Of a stretch of DNA of 41,478 nucleotides, positions 1-10,701 are shown piece by piece. The stretch lies in contig JAMYHL010000143.1 in NCBI GenBank assembly GCA_025531455.1, forward strand, positions 1 to 41,478, given 5' to 3'. The translations under genes were made by a program, and so were the position numbers. Origin of the DNA: Apiotrichum sp. Y4204 (Eukaryota; Basidiomycota; Tremellomycetes; Trichosporonales; Trichosporonaceae). How positions within the stretch are numbered: position 1 is the first letter of the stretch; each line of letters begins with the position of its first letter. Under the pieces are notes generated by a model that was given only the letters and a program-made list of their open reading frames with translations, did no database searches and was not told the DNA's origin.

Positions 1-19
1 CCCAGCGGGCTCGACTCAC

Positions 20-391
20 CTTCTCCTCAAAGACCCACATGGGGACGTCGGACTCGAACACGTCAGAGTGCTTGGTGGTATTCTGGCCGGCGATACGCGC
101 AATGGCGGAACCCCTGGTGGTGAGCGCTGTCCATGAGGTGAGATAACGAGGCAGATGGCGGACGTCGAGCTCATCGAATCGACATCCGAGCTCTGTCCAT
201 TGCCTGCTACCTCGCTGCTCTCCGACTCACCAGTTGCCCGAACCGATGATGGCGACCTTCTCCTTTTTGTGAGCGGACATTGTGGCGTGTGCTCTGGACG
301 ACGAGGGAGCTGCTGCTGCTGCGAGTGCGGATGCGTTCTGCTTGGCGAGGTGGCCTGCGACGGTGGAGATGCGGACGGCGGGCCGGGACAT
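20..391 (-). CDS. GPD1: Glycerol-3-phosphate dehydrogenase (NAD+), N-terminal part, cut by window edge
   Basis: Reduces dihydroxyacetone phosphate to glycerol-3-phosphate with NADH, for osmolyte glycerol and redox balance. Only the first 85 residues lie in the window. Exon 1 is 231-391 and exon 2 is 20-113. The exon 1 donor gtgagt splits the Trp codon and a cag acceptor precedes exon 2; exon 2 then ends at another gtgagt donor running off the edge. The Rossmann motif [10 protein letters not shown], then [10 protein letters not shown] and VPMWVFEEK, are typical of eukaryotic Gpd1. Two in-frame ATGs exist. The one at 391 adds 37 residues containing RISTVAGHL, a full match to the PTS2 peroxisomal signal R-I-x5-H-L. 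The one at 280 (MSAHKKEK) gives a form without it. A TATA motif lies about 40 bp above the first ATG. I chose 391 because yeast Gpd1 also carries a PTS2. An in-frame ATG at 559 lies above the TATA and is unlikely to be used. Confidence 0.93.
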
Positions 392-431
392 GAAGAGGAG
401 AGAGGATGGAAGAGGGGGAGGGTTGTGGTTG

Positions 432-439
432 ATATATAC
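432..439 (-). promoter_or_regulatory. TATA box of GPD1
   Basis: The minus strand reads GTATATATC here. It lies 41 bp above the ATG at 391 and about 150 bp above the ATG at 280. A start site 30-60 bp downstream would fall on either side of the first ATG, so start-site choice could decide whether the PTS2 is translated. Confidence 0.45.
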
Positions 440-912
440 TGTACCGGGGGGGACGGGAGAGAGAGGAGACGAGAGCAATGTGTGGCAACAGGCACAACAC
501 TGAAAGAAAGACGAGGATGCCGATGGCTGGTGACGACAATGGCGACCACTCAGAGACACTCAAATGAAAGCCACAACAGGAAATCCAAAAGACTGGATGT
601 GGATGTGGATGTGAATGTATCCGGCACTGGGTGATGCTCGGTGACGGGCTCGGTGACGGCAATGACGACGGCGACGGCAGCGGCGGCGTGGACGGCGATA
701 CGGATACGGTTCAGCGGAGTGACGATATTCGCGCGCGGGATGGATTTGTGTGGGGCTCTCCTTTGCCGGGTGCGAAAAAAAAAAAGGATGGTAAAAATCC
801 CAAAAAATACAATAAAAAATCAAATGGGGGCTTGCGGCTTGTTTTGATGACAACCACCTGGAAACAAGGTCGTCTGATCAGATGCAAATGTGTGCTTGCT
901 GCTGATGCTGGC

Positions 913-938
913 CGATGTCGATGTCGATGTCGATGTGA
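913..938. repeat. GATGTC hexamer tandem repeat
   Basis: About four consecutive copies of a GATGTC-type hexamer, a simple-sequence repeat in the long GPD1 upstream region. A related GGATGT run lies near 595-616. Confidence 0.7.
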
Positions 939-1573
939 GGATGGAGCTCGACGACGGGGACGAGGATGCGATGCGAGGGAATGCAACGGTCGCTGTCTCG
1001 CTGCATATAAAGACTTGCAGAGCGGTGCTCGGGGCAATAGCCGGCGGCCGGTCCGTTGCAGCCATCGTGCACTCATCTGCATGCATCCATATCTCCTCTG
1101 CATCCTCTCTTTACACAACCGCGTTTCCGTGCAGTGTCCGAGTGGAGTTGTCTGGGCGCCGGGATGTCATCTCTCATCGCGTGTCGCGTACAAGTCATCA
1201 TGAAGCCCCGGATCGCCGAACAACTCTGTGGCTGCCCGCTAGCGGCTGTAGACTGGCTCTCTGGAGGTACATGTACGACGACTGGTGCTCCGCTCCGCGT
1301 CCCGCGTTCCGCGCTCTGCGTTCCGATGCTGCTCTCGATCTCTGGAATATGCATGAATGCGGCGCGGGGCCGGGAGCCTGGAGCCTGGCCTGGAGGCCCA
1401 GAGACCGCGAAGCGCGAAGCGAAGCGAGCTGCGAGCCCGGCGACCGGATACCGGCTACTTTGATCTTTTCTTTGTTGCCTTTCTTCTTCGTCGCACGATC
1501 ATCCCATCCCGATATGAGAGATATCAACATCATCGTAACACGGCGGCTTAACACGGGTATCGACAGCAATGCA

Positions 1574-1612
1574 CAAGCTAGCAGCTAGCAAGCTACAAGC
1601 TAGCACGCTAGC
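1574..1612. repeat. GCTAGC-rich imperfect tandem repeat
   Basis: A 39 bp tract made of repeated AAGCTAGCA-like units, each carrying the palindrome GCTAGC or AGCT. It may be only a simple repeat; no gene spans it. Confidence 0.65.
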
Positions 1613-2132
1613 GCCGGACCGAGGTTTCCCGTGTGCTGCCAGCACATGTTCCATGTTCCGGCCATCCCCAGCCGGGCTCTTGCCTGTTGGCGTACTCTCG
1701 CCCTCTGGGCGGCCTCTCACCATGCCGCTTTCCACGGCGACTAACGCCAAAAGCGACGATGAGACACGGCGTCGTATGGCCGTGCGCGTGCAGCCACTGA
1801 CGCCAGCCATGCCAGCGAGGTGCAGACCTCGCGCGGCGGGGCCAAGACGCGGGGGATTGCGCGGGGAGATTGCGCTCCTATCGCTGTGTATAGTATATCC
1901 TATGGTCCTATTCCTATCAATGCCGCTCCGGCTCCGGCCAAGGGTGCATCCAACAGGACACCGCCGTTCTGCCATACCGCATGCCGCACCACGCACGCCA
2001 TGCGAGCACATGTCCCCATGCCGCCGGATACCGCTACCCCTGTCGACATAGACATACCCATACCCGTACCCATGCAAAGCGTACCTAACTATCCATAGAT
2101 CCATAGATCCCAGGTCCTAGATCCCTGACCTG

Positions 2133-4171
2133 CTAGTCCAGGACGCGGCGGAGCACGACAAGCTCGCGCTCACACAGCGCGACAGCCACGCGCCGCCCAC
2201 CGGCCTTCACACACCCCGCGCCGAGGAGCGCACCACGCGCCCCGCCCGAGACGGGGAGCACGCCCTGCCGTGCCGTGTTCGTGCTGCCGCCAGCTGCGGG
2301 GGGATAGTACACGTACACGTTGCCGTTGCCTGTCCCCGAGCCGGACTCGAATGCGAGGACTGTTGCGCCAGCACCGCCGCTGGAGGGTTCGCGCACATGG
2401 CGCACGAGGCGGAGGTCGCGCTTCGAGGACATGACGAATGCGAGGGCCGGATTCGTCCCGGCGTGCGTCCACGGTGTGCGGGCGGGATTGTCCGCTGGCG
2501 GGGTGAAGACGAGGCCGTCGACCGCCGATTTGACGATAATGCTCTCGTCCTCATCGTCAGTCGGGAGAGAAAGCACCGATGCGGGCTGGCGGGACCACGA
2601 TGCGGTGCCGTCGGCGATATACCCGATGAGCACGGTGCGCCCGACGGCGCCGGCGCCGAGGTCTGCGAACGCGCCGTCTGTGCGCTGCGCAAAGTCAAAG
2701 TCGTCCTCGCCGTCGAAATCGAGATCCATCTCCTCGCGGAGCAGTGCCGGCATCGAGGGATTCGCGGCCGGCAGCTCGCCATCCGCGTCGGCGTCATCCG
2801 ATCTCCGCCGCACGGCACTAAAGCTGTTCCGCATCGCCGCGAGGGTGGCCGGCGCAAAGGTCTCGGGCACGTCCTCGTCCTCATTCTCATCGTCAGAGTC
2901 CGCGGGGACAAAGACGCTCGGCCAGCGCAGGCCGTCCCCTGGCGCCTTTTGGATGTCAATCTCGATCTCGGCGGCGGATGCGTCATATGTCCACGTCGAG
3001 TCGTCCGCCGCAATGTCCGCCCAGAACGCGTGGCTCTTCTGGGCAGTGAATGCCGCCAGTTGGGGAGAAAGAGTGCCAGACACAGTGAGCGAGAGCGACT
3101 CCCGGGCCAGCGTGAGGGAAATGTCGTCCCGCGCCGTGCCCGCCGGCACGGGCACCGTGAGCGTCAGCGACGCCGTGTCCTGCGTCCAGCGGAAGGGATA
3201 AGCCTTGTCGTCCACGTCCATTGATGTCGATGCCTCTCCTGCCCCTGCCGGCACCTGGGGCACCTCTGTCTCACCCTCCTCGTCCTTCAAGGTCGCCCCG
3301 AGACCGAGCTTCCCGACCTTGTCCTTCCGCTCGCGCTCCGCCCTCTCCGCCTCCGTCTCCTCTTGCTCCTCCCCTCCTCCAGCCGTAAACGGCTCTTCAG
3401 AGAGCACGACCCAGCCCCCATCCGCCCATGTGGCAAAGTACGGCAGATCCGTACCCGTGAGCGTCCAGCGAGGCGACATCTGGCCAGGCGCGTCGTCCAC
3501 CCCGTTCGGCGCCGCGGTAATCTCCACCTCGCCGAGCTCGAACGCCGCTTTGCGCGGCTTGAACCCCGTCTGCACCCCCTGCACTACCGCGCGCGCGAGC
3601 AGCAGCCGAAATGTCCCGTCGCCCACCGCGTGCCCCGCAACGAGGAGGAACGGCGCCGTCCCCCCCTCGCTGAGCAGGTCATACCGCGCCACGAACTTGC
3701 CGCTGAACTCGGCCCCATCGACACGGAGGACATATACCGACCCGCTGCCAGAGGACACGGCCCACGTCGCGTCGTCGAGCGGGAGTGCGCGGGGATACTC
3801 GCCGACTCCCCCGATCGGTGCCGGGATACTCGCGAGCGTCGAGAACCGCACCTCGAGGTCATCCTGCCAAATTAACACGAGTCTCTTTTCGATTTTCCAC
3901 TCACCCCGAGCTCGAAGCCAATCACCGCCCAGTCCGCATCGACGTACACGCCGCGCCGGCCGCGTGTGTCGAGGTGGTTGTGCGCGATGCGCGCGCGGAC
4001 CTCCCGAAAGCTCAGGTGTGCGTCGTGTCCCACCCGGCTCTGGGTTGCGCCTCCGCCTGGGAGGGCGTACGATGCAATGTCGGCGGCGTCGAGCGCATGC
4101 AGCCTGTATGTCTCGAATGAGGGGAAGAGGAGGGCGCGGTCGGGCGCGAGCAGCTCGCCATGGGTGCGCAT
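2133..4171 (-). CDS. NUDCD1: NudC domain-containing protein 1-like (CS domain) protein
   Basis: Probable HSP90 co-chaperone-type protein of the NUDCD1 family. Exon 1 is 3905-4171 and exon 2 is 2133-3863, giving 665 residues; the 41 nt intron has a gtgagt donor, a cag acceptor and phase 0. The N-terminus LLAPDRALLFPSFETYRL resembles the LLDPRFEGYKL start of human NUDCD1. A beta-rich region follows. The CS/p23 fold lies at about residues 313-400, starting FRWTQDTASLTLTVPVP and including SHAFWADI and GLRWPSVF. A second beta-rich region precedes the C-terminal ELVVLRRVLD. Acidic stretches flank the CS domain. An in-frame ATG at 4261 would add a Thr-rich leader encoded by CAA/ACC repeats; I reject it because homology begins at the 4171 start. 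Divergent from the AT-hook gene at 4400. Confidence 0.85.
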
Positions 4172-4399
4172 CGTGGAGAGTGTAGTTGTAGTTGTGGTAG
4201 CTGTTGTGGTTGTGGTCTTTGGGTGTTGGCGTCGATGATGACATATTTTTGTGGCTGCCATTTACCCATGTTTTTCTCGCCATTTTGGTTCCCGCCGTTT
4301 TATGTATGACGACAATAATCCCATCCAACAACAACAACAATTGCAGCATTCTTCTCATTTCTCCATCCACTTTTCTCTTCTGCCCATCCGCCATCCGCG
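4172..4399. promoter_or_regulatory. Bidirectional promoter of the NUDCD1-like and AT-hook genes
   Basis: The 228 bp between the two divergent start codons must hold both promoters and 5' leaders. It contains a GTTGTG/GTAGTTG run near 4180-4215 and a CAACAACAACAACAA run near 4326-4341. I see no clear TATA box. Confidence 0.55.
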
Positions 4400-7300
4400 A
4401 TGCGACCGGTCCCGCCCCCGCCGCCCGCAACCTTCCGCCGGGGGGAGGTACAGCACGGCATTGAGCTCGCACCCCTCGCCGCATGGCTCGGCACGCTGCG
4501 CGGCGACGCGCACCTCCTCAAGCTTGACGACATGCTCCAGCGCTTCCGGACGCCGACGAGCTACCACCGCCTCGATGTGCGTGTTGCGAGCTCGTCGAGC
4601 CTCCCGCCCAGTCCGACCCTCGACCGTGAGATTGACCCCGCGCTGCTGGCGCGCTGGAACCGGGAACGCGGCAGCCCGATCATTCTCGATGCGGAAGAGT
4701 CCGAGAGCGGGAGTGGTGAGAAAGAGGGCGCAAACGGGGACAACGCCAACAAAGATGGAGGGGAGGCAAGCGGCGCCCAGCGGACGGATGCACCACCACC
4801 GGCTGATTCAGACGCCAATCCCACACCGAATGGTGCAGCGACGACAGCGGCACACCCCACAGAGACACCAGCACCTGTGGCCCGGCCGTCCTCGGCCCCG
4901 GGGCCCTCCCAACCAGGTCCATCACAAGGACCCCGCACGACTGTTACCACCTTTGCGGCCACGCACTCGGTCTCAATGTCGCGCGGGGGGAGCAACGCAT
5001 CGGCGGCCAAGACGCTCTTCGCGTTCAGCCAGGGGATGAACCACCTGTCGCCGGAGACCGCCGCGGCGAACACGCCCGACACGCTCTCGCAGGCGATGAG
5101 CGCGCCGACGAGCGAACACTCCCCGCTCGCCGCCATGTCCGTCCCGATGGGAATCGACGATCCCCTGCCAGTCATCGACGGCACGCAGGGCGACCCGGAC
5201 GCAGACCAGGATGTTCCCGACCTCACGGCGATGGATTTCGGCGGCCTCTTCACCCTCGAGGACATTCGCGCCGTCGCGCAGGCCGCGGCCGAGGACCAGG
5301 CGCGCCGCGAGCGTGAGAACGCAATATACATGGACCCAGGGGCGCCGCCGCCTGGAGATAATTCGGCCCCGCCCTCGCCTCGTGGTGAGCGCGCTGAGGC
5401 TGAGCGTGAACGCAGCCCCTCGCCCTTTGTCCCCGAGTACGCGCCCCCGCCGGGCGGGACGGGAAGGATCGTCCGCGAGCTCCGCATTGATATACGCTCC
5501 CTCGATCCGAGCACGCTCTTCTACCTCGAGCAGTGGCGCCGCGAAGAGCTAAACCTCCCCCCGCACGAGCTCCGCGCACCCCTGAGTAAATGGTACGCCC
5601 CGCTGCCTCCCGAGCCTAAGCCAAAGGAAAAGAAGGCGCCAAAGGAGAAGCAGGCGCCAAAGGAGAAGGAACAGGACGCCGTGCCAGGATCAGAGGCACA
5701 ACCGGTAGGCGAGACGGTGGAGAATGGAGCCACAGGAGCGACAACCGCGAACGGCGGTGCCACCGGCGCCGCGCCAGACCCAGATGCCGCTCCTGAAGTC
5801 ACCTTGGTCCCATCACGCAGCCCCTCGCCAGACATCATCCTCCGCGACGGGTTCGACGCCGACAAGGCGGACGACCCGGACTTCCGCCCACGCGAGAGCA
5901 AGCGCGGGCGGGGACGGCCGCGCGGCGTTGGTCGTGGCCGTGGTCGTGGGCGCGGGCGGGGGACACCATCGGCGAGTGCGCGTGCCACTGCCGAGGCCGA
6001 GGGACCCGCCGAGGCTGGCCCCTCTGTCGAGGCTACTTCCCCCACCAACGCACAACCTCAAGGCGAGGCAGGGCAGTCTACCCAGCCAGAGGGACCCATC
6101 CGTCCCTTGACGCCGCCTCGAGGCCGGCCTCGCGGGCGCCCGCGCAGCATTCCGGGCCTCGTTGCCGCCCAGGCGCGAGCGTCGCTCCCCAACCTCGCGT
6201 CGCCTGGCCCAGCAGAATCACCAGCCCCGGGATCCGCTCCGCCCACTGCACGCCGCCGCGGCGGGCCGCGCGGCCGCCCGAGAGGTATTGGGCGGGGTGG
6301 GCGCATCCTCCCGCACCACCCGCACTATGCTGCGCTCCAGGCCTCGGGTATCAATACGCCCGAGGTGGTCGATCTCGTCACTCCCCCCATTGGCGTAATC
6401 ACACCGCCTCCGGTGTCGGCCTCCGCTCCAGCCACGGCACCAGCCGGGCCCTCGACATCGGGGCCCATCGATCCAGACCTGCTGGAACGTCTACTCAATT
6501 CACGGTATCCGCCTACGCCGCCGCGCCCCGCACCAGCGCCAGCGCACTCCGCGGCCCCCGTCTCGGCCCCCGCCAAACTCGACAAGGGCAAGCGGCGCGC
6601 AAGCAGCCCCGCTGCGCCGGAGCCGAAACGCCCTCGCGGAGGCAGTATCGGCGTCCTCGACTCGGAGTCGCCCCTCGCGTCGTCACCGCCACAGATCATC
6701 AAGCGGCCCAGTGCGCGCCGCGGCCCGGGCCCGAGTCAGCCCCGCGAGCACTCCACATCCCCCGTCCGCCCCGCCTCCGTCCATGAGCCGATGGACCTCG
6801 ACGACAGCCGCGTTTCCTCGCCGATACTTGCCCCGCCCCCACAGGATTCAGGTTCCGAGTACGAGTTTGCCCCCGAGCCCGAAACGCCGTCATCTGCGTC
6901 TGCGCCGTCGTCCCCGCCCCCGCCTGCCGCCGTGCTCCGCTCCGTCGGCGGCGAGCTGTTCGATATCGCCCCGCACACCCCCGAGAACCGCATGTACGTC
7001 GAGGTGCCCCCGCTGCGCATCTCGCGGGACGACTACCGCATGCGCCTGCATGTCGAGCCGGAGGTGCCCCCCGAGCGCGTCAAGGTGTGGGTAGAGGCGG
7101 AGAGCGACGGGGAGATCCAGGAGATCCAGGAGGTGCAGGAGGTGCAGGAGATACATGCACCATCGGCCAGTGCGAAGCGTAAGCGCCCAAGTGCGGTGGA
7201 AGTACCCCAACCCTCGCCGCGTACGCGTCAGCACCAGCAGCCCGCGGCGCGCAGAAGCAGCCGGCGCCACGAACCGTCGAGCGATAACGAGATACAAGAG

Positions 7301-7990
7301 CTCGCGGCCATGCCCCCGCCGCGCGTTCCCCGTCGCAGCCGGCAAGCACCGAGCAGCGACATCGAGATTCAGGAAGTGTCCCCACCCGCTCCGCCGAAAA
7401 CCCGCGCCCAGCAGCTCAAGCAAGCCACCCCCGCTCCCGCTCCCCGCTCGACACCGCGGCGCAGCGCGAGCCGGCTCAGCGAACGCACGGAACGCAGCGA
7501 ACGCAGCGAAGAGACGCGCGACGAGGTCGACGCAATGCTCGCCGTACGCCGCTCCGCTGCACGCAAGTACAACTCGATGGGCAGCGTGCCCCGCCGTCCG
7601 CTCGCGGGACCGGCAGCAGGACCGAGCACGCCGCGTCGCAATCGCAAGGAAACGGCCGCTGTGCCCGCGACGGCGCCCGTGCGCCGCACGCGTAATACGG
7701 ATACACCGCGTGCGACGCCTGCGCCTGCGCGCGCGACGAGCGAGAGGAAAGGCAGGAGGGCGACGCTTGCGACTTCTGCGACACCTGCGACACCTGCGAC
7801 ACCTGCGACTTTGACGCCGGGTGATACCCCGGCGCCTGCGAAGGGCAAGGGCAAGGCCAAGGCCAAGACGAAAGAGGCGACACCGGAACCCGCACGACCA
7901 CCAAAGGAACCCACGCCCCAGGCTGAGCCCCCACAGCCAGAGCCAGTGGCGGACAGCGATGACGAGTGGGCCATGCTGCGTGATTTCTGA
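4400..7990 (+). CDS. Large disordered AT-hook protein, uncharacterised
   Basis: Single-exon 1196-residue protein whose family I do not recognise. Most of it is low complexity (Pro, Ala, Ser, Arg, Glu). Three basic patches carry AT-hook cores: GRGRPRGVG at about residues 499-520, RGRPRGRPR at about 573-582 and GPRGRPRGIG at about 618-633. This implies minor-groove binding to AT-rich DNA. Several short stretches resemble SUMO-interacting motifs: PIILDAEESE (about 94), EVVDLVTPP (about 655), an EIQE/EVQE run (about 905) and two copies of a PSSD-x-EIQE module (about 959 and 986). A short, less biased segment with FYLEQWRREELNLPPHEL near 375 and the N-terminal 60 residues may fold. The C-terminus is acidic (DSDDEWAML). 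Inference: a nuclear chromatin-associated scaffold. It starts 228 bp from the divergent NUDCD1-like gene. Confidence 0.75.
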   Translation: MRPVPPPPPATFRRGEVQHGIELAPLAAWLGTLRGDAHLLKLDDMLQRFRTPTSYHRLDVRVASSSSLPPSPTLDREIDPALLARWNRERGSPIILDAEESESGSGEKEGANGDNANKDGGEASGAQRTDAPPPADSDANPTPNGAATTAAHPTETPAPVARPSSAPGPSQPGPSQGPRTTVTTFAATHSVSMSRGGSNASAAKTLFAFSQGMNHLSPETAAANTPDTLSQAMSAPTSEHSPLAAMSVPMGIDDPLPVIDGTQGDPDADQDVPDLTAMDFGGLFTLEDIRAVAQAAAEDQARRERENAIYMDPGAPPPGDNSAPPSPRGERAEAERERSPSPFVPEYAPPPGGTGRIVRELRIDIRSLDPSTLFYLEQWRREELNLPPHELRAPLSKWYAPLPPEPKPKEKKAPKEKQAPKEKEQDAVPGSEAQPVGETVENGATGATTANGGATGAAPDPDAAPEVTLVPSRSPSPDIILRDGFDADKADDPDFRPRESKRGRGRPRGVGRGRGRGRGRGTPSASARATAEAEGPAEAGPSVEATSPTNAQPQGEAGQSTQPEGPIRPLTPPRGRPRGRPRSIPGLVAAQARASLPNLASPGPAESPAPGSAPPTARRRGGPRGRPRGIGRGGRILPHHPHYAALQASGINTPEVVDLVTPPIGVITPPPVSASAPATAPAGPSTSGPIDPDLLERLLNSRYPPTPPRPAPAPAHSAAPVSAPAKLDKGKRRASSPAAPEPKRPRGGSIGVLDSESPLASSPPQIIKRPSARRGPGPSQPREHSTSPVRPASVHEPMDLDDSRVSSPILAPPPQDSGSEYEFAPEPETPSSASAPSSPPPPAAVLRSVGGELFDIAPHTPENRMYVEVPPLRISRDDYRMRLHVEPEVPPERVKVWVEAESDGEIQEIQEVQEVQEIHAPSASAKRKRPSAVEVPQPSPRTRQHQQPAARRSSRRHEPSSDNEIQELAAMPPPRVPRRSRQAPSSDIEIQEVSPPAPPKTRAQQLKQATPAPAPRSTPRRSASRLSERTERSERSEETRDEVDAMLAVRRSAARKYNSMGSVPRRPLAGPAAGPSTPRRNRKETAAVPATAPVRRTRNTDTPRATPAPARATSERKGRRATLATSATPATPATPATLTPGDTPAPAKGKGKAKAKTKEATPEPARPPKEPTPQAEPPQPEPVADSDDEWAMLRDF
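7105..7153 (+). repeat. In-frame GAGATCCAG/GAGGTGCAG repeat
   Basis: Tandem 9-nt units inside the AT-hook gene encode EIQ and EVQ triplets in a row (EIQEIQEVQEVQEIH), an acidic/hydrophobic alternation. Copy number may vary between strains. Confidence 0.7.
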
Positions 7991-8457
7991 GACGAGAGTG
8001 TGTCATGGGCAGAGAGATGGGGGGTTCAATCCATTGGGAAGATGAGAGAAGCAACAGGGCCGATATTCCATTATTGTAGACTAGTCGAGGGCATGTATCA
8101 TATCGTGTGTTAGTGGGGAAACTGAAGATGAAAGCTTTCCAGTTTGTTGCTCAAGGATACCGTCAAGACTGTGACTGAGTGGTTGACTCGCGACTGTTAA
8201 AGCACGGGTAACTCGTGGTCATCTCAACTGTGCTGTCACTCGTACCACTTGTACCACATCCCGATCCAACGACGCATTTCCCTCTGCCTTGCTCTCTCCT
8301 GTTCTGGCACGACACTTGACTCCTTCTCCATCCAAATCTTCTCCGACGTCACTTCTGACTGCTCTGTTCTGCTCCAACCGCATAGCGGGCACCATCCATC
8401 ATGGTACGGGGATCCATCCCGCTATCGTACAAGTCCAAAACGACGCATGGGGCGCGC
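7991..8457. other. Convergent intergenic region
   Basis: This 467 bp lies between the 3' ends of the AT-hook gene and RPS3 and presumably carries both 3' UTRs. I see no coding sequence or RNA gene. A GGTTCAATCC string near 8023 resembles a tRNA B box, but no A box or cloverleaf surrounds it. Confidence 0.55.
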
Positions 8458-9478
8458 TTAGAAAGCGGCCTGCTCGGCGGCAGGAGCCTCGGCAGCAGGG
8501 GCGGCAGGGGCGGCGGCGACGGGCTGGGGCTCGCGGTGCTCCGAGCGGATGATGATCTCGGTCTCGGGCTTGGGCTCGACGAGGGTGATGTGGTCGGGGA
8601 GGGGCTTCGAGGGGCCCATGGCACCGGTAGGGTCGTGGGGCTTGAAGATCTTGACCTTGATGCCGAGCACACCCTGGCGGAGGAGGACGTGGCGGACAGC
8701 GTAGTCGATAAAGTCACGGGCGGGCTGACCGGAGTGGATGAGGACACCGTCCGAGAACTTCTGCGACTTGGCACGGGCGGCACGGAGCTTGCCCGAGACG
8801 ACGACCTCGCAGCCCTTGGCGCCCGACTCCATAACGTAGCGGAGGACACCGTAGCAGGCACTAAAATGTCAGCGGGTTGCAATTGGGGATTCGGGTCCGG
8901 TGGGCCAGACTCGAGATTTGCTCTCGGATCCGGATCCACTAGATGTGGCTTTGCGCCTGGCGGCGCAGCACTCACCGGCGCATGGCAAGACCACCGAGGA
9001 GCTTGTAGCGGAGCGACTCGGCCTGGGCGACGGCCGAGAGACCGCGGTACTGGACCTTCTCGGCGTAGAGCTCGAGCGAGTTCTCGGGGAACTTGAAGCG
9101 CTTCTCAACAAGAGCCTTGAGCTCACGGATGCGGCGGCCCTGGTGGCCGAGGACCTCCTGGGTGTGGGTGGCACGGATGATAATCTCGGTGCGGGCGTGG
9201 GTCACGCGGACCTCACAGCCAGAGTAGCCCTCCTCGGCGAGCTCGCGGGTAAAGAACTCGCCAAGCTCGGCCTGGAAGACACCGTCGGCGACAAACTCTG
9301 AACAGTGTTAGCTATCTCGCAAGCAGGTTCTGTGTTTCGCTCCGCTCCGCTCCGCGCCTCGCCGCGCCGCGCTCGCGATTTCCGTTCGTTTGTTCGCTGC
9401 GCGGCTGCACGGCTGCACGGTTGCGGGCCCGGGTCGCCGATACGCACTCCTCTTCTTGCTGATCTGGGTGGACGCCAT
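8458..9478 (-). CDS. RPS3: 40S ribosomal protein S3 (uS3)
   Basis: Component of the small ribosomal subunit at the mRNA entry channel. Exons are 9448-9478, 8976-9297 and 8458-8860, giving 251 residues (human 243, yeast 240). Exon 1 encodes only [10 protein letters not shown] plus one base, with a gtgcgt donor; the phases 1 and 2 both restore the frame. The KH domain is visible through [22 protein letters not shown] and [16 protein letters not shown]. The C-terminal S3 domain includes [20 protein letters not shown] and [14 protein letters not shown]. The tail is Ala/Pro-rich (about 20 residues), as in fungi. The introns (150 and 115 nt) are longer than most here. Ribosomal protein introns can host snoRNAs, but I could not identify C/D or H/ACA boxes. 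Confidence 0.97.
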
Positions 9479-10701
9479 TTTTGTTGGGTTTTTGTCGGAC
9501 GATGACCTCTCGAAGTCGAGTTTTTTTGTCAAGGATTGAAGGGCGAAGAGGTCGACAGCTGGCTCACACGGCGGTCAAGCAGAGGGGACCACAGTGTGTG
9601 TGCAGCGTGCAGCCACCGCCAGCCTGCAGCCAGCGAGCTCCCAGGCGTACTGGGGGTGGATCGAGTTCACTCTCACATGAAAAATGTGCCACGAGATTTT
9701 GGAGCACAAGGTGAGCGGAGTTACTGTCGGAGTTTGGAAGTGGCAAACCCATCCAACTCTTCGTGGTAGGACATTCTTTGTTTGCGTACACCGCTATGCG
9801 AGTGATCTGCGATCGACACAAAGTGAAGGTGGATGTTGTCATGTCGAGCTCGAAACCATTCTTACTGCATACAACAAATCTGCGAGAGACGAGCACACAG
9901 AGACAGGCATTCAGAGATTCGGTCTGAGCGGAGCATGCTGGCGAGCGAAAATCGGGCGGTCCATCGCGGCTGGTTGGAGATTGGAGCGCGATTGGAGCAC
10001 GCGAGCACGGAGAGTACGGAGGGAGGGCACGATCGAACGTCCGTCAGCTGTCAGTCCGAACTCGCCGTCAATTCCGTCAAATTGAAGGTGATTCAACAGT
10101 CATGAGAGCTTTGAATTGAGCTATGCTGCTGGCGGTGTTGGTTTTGCTTTGCTCATTGTCCGTGGTGGCGAGTGATGATGAGTTGGCATCAAGGTGAGAG
10201 ACCAAAGATGAACCCCCCACACCTCTGTCTTGACTGTCTTGTGTTGCCATCATTCTCGGAATTCTTTTCAGAACGCCACCAGGTGCATTGGGTGGCAAAT
10301 GCGAGCTACTGTATGCGAGGAGGCACAGACTACTATATCCTAATGGAGCACACATTAGCGGACTCAATACGCAGTTTCAGATTCATTGTTATTCATTAGG
10401 ATTTTTAATCTGCACACGTGCTCGTCTATTTTCCCACGGCTGCTTCCTGATGGGATCTCCAGTTCCTTTGGTGGCGCGCCCGCTGTGACAGGTCCACCCA
10501 CAGCCACCGGGGCCCGGCAGCGCCCCTGCGCCGTTCGTTCGCTGTTCGACGTCCCCGCTAGACCCGTTAGTGGCTGTACCCCTGCCGTCTCCACCTGCCA
10601 TCGGGGCCTTGTCATCGTCGTGCATGGTACACACTACTCGCATACACTCGCCGCATCACCCTCCATCTCCTAGAATTTCCTAGACCCACCCATATCCCAC
10701 A
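9479..10701. other. Intergenic region between RPS3 and KEI1 (divergent)
   Basis: This 1.2 kb sits between two divergent genes and must include both promoters. The open frames present are short and without recognisable protein character. A T-rich tract near 9520-9528 lies just above the RPS3 start. I see no RNA gene. Confidence 0.5.

Larger units (their letters stand above)
392..2132. other. Intergenic region, GPD1 upstream and NUDCD1-like 3' side
   Basis: This 1.7 kb holds no ORF that looks like a protein; the open frames are low-complexity and GC-driven. Visible content: a TATA motif near 432, a run of about ten A at 776-785, GGATGT repeats near 595-616, GATGTC repeats near 913-938, and a GCTAGC-rich tract at 1574-1612. 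Both flanking genes are on the minus strand, so most of it is probably GPD1 promoter. Confidence 0.6.

Noticed and set aside
392..559. Further upstream GPD1 start at 559
   Set aside because: It lies above the TATA motif and encodes a Cys/Ser/Pro-rich leader without targeting character.
4172..4261. N-terminal extension of the NUDCD1-like protein (start at 4261)
   Set aside because: It is a Thr-rich stretch from CAA/ACC repeats, and family similarity starts right after the ATG at 4171.
4561..5514. 317-codon frame antisense to the AT-hook gene
   Set aside because: Shadow of a GC-rich, biased coding sequence; no splice signals or promoter of its own.
8023..8033. GGTTCAATCC resembling a tRNA B box
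   Set aside because: No A box at the expected distance upstream and no cloverleaf stems can be drawn.
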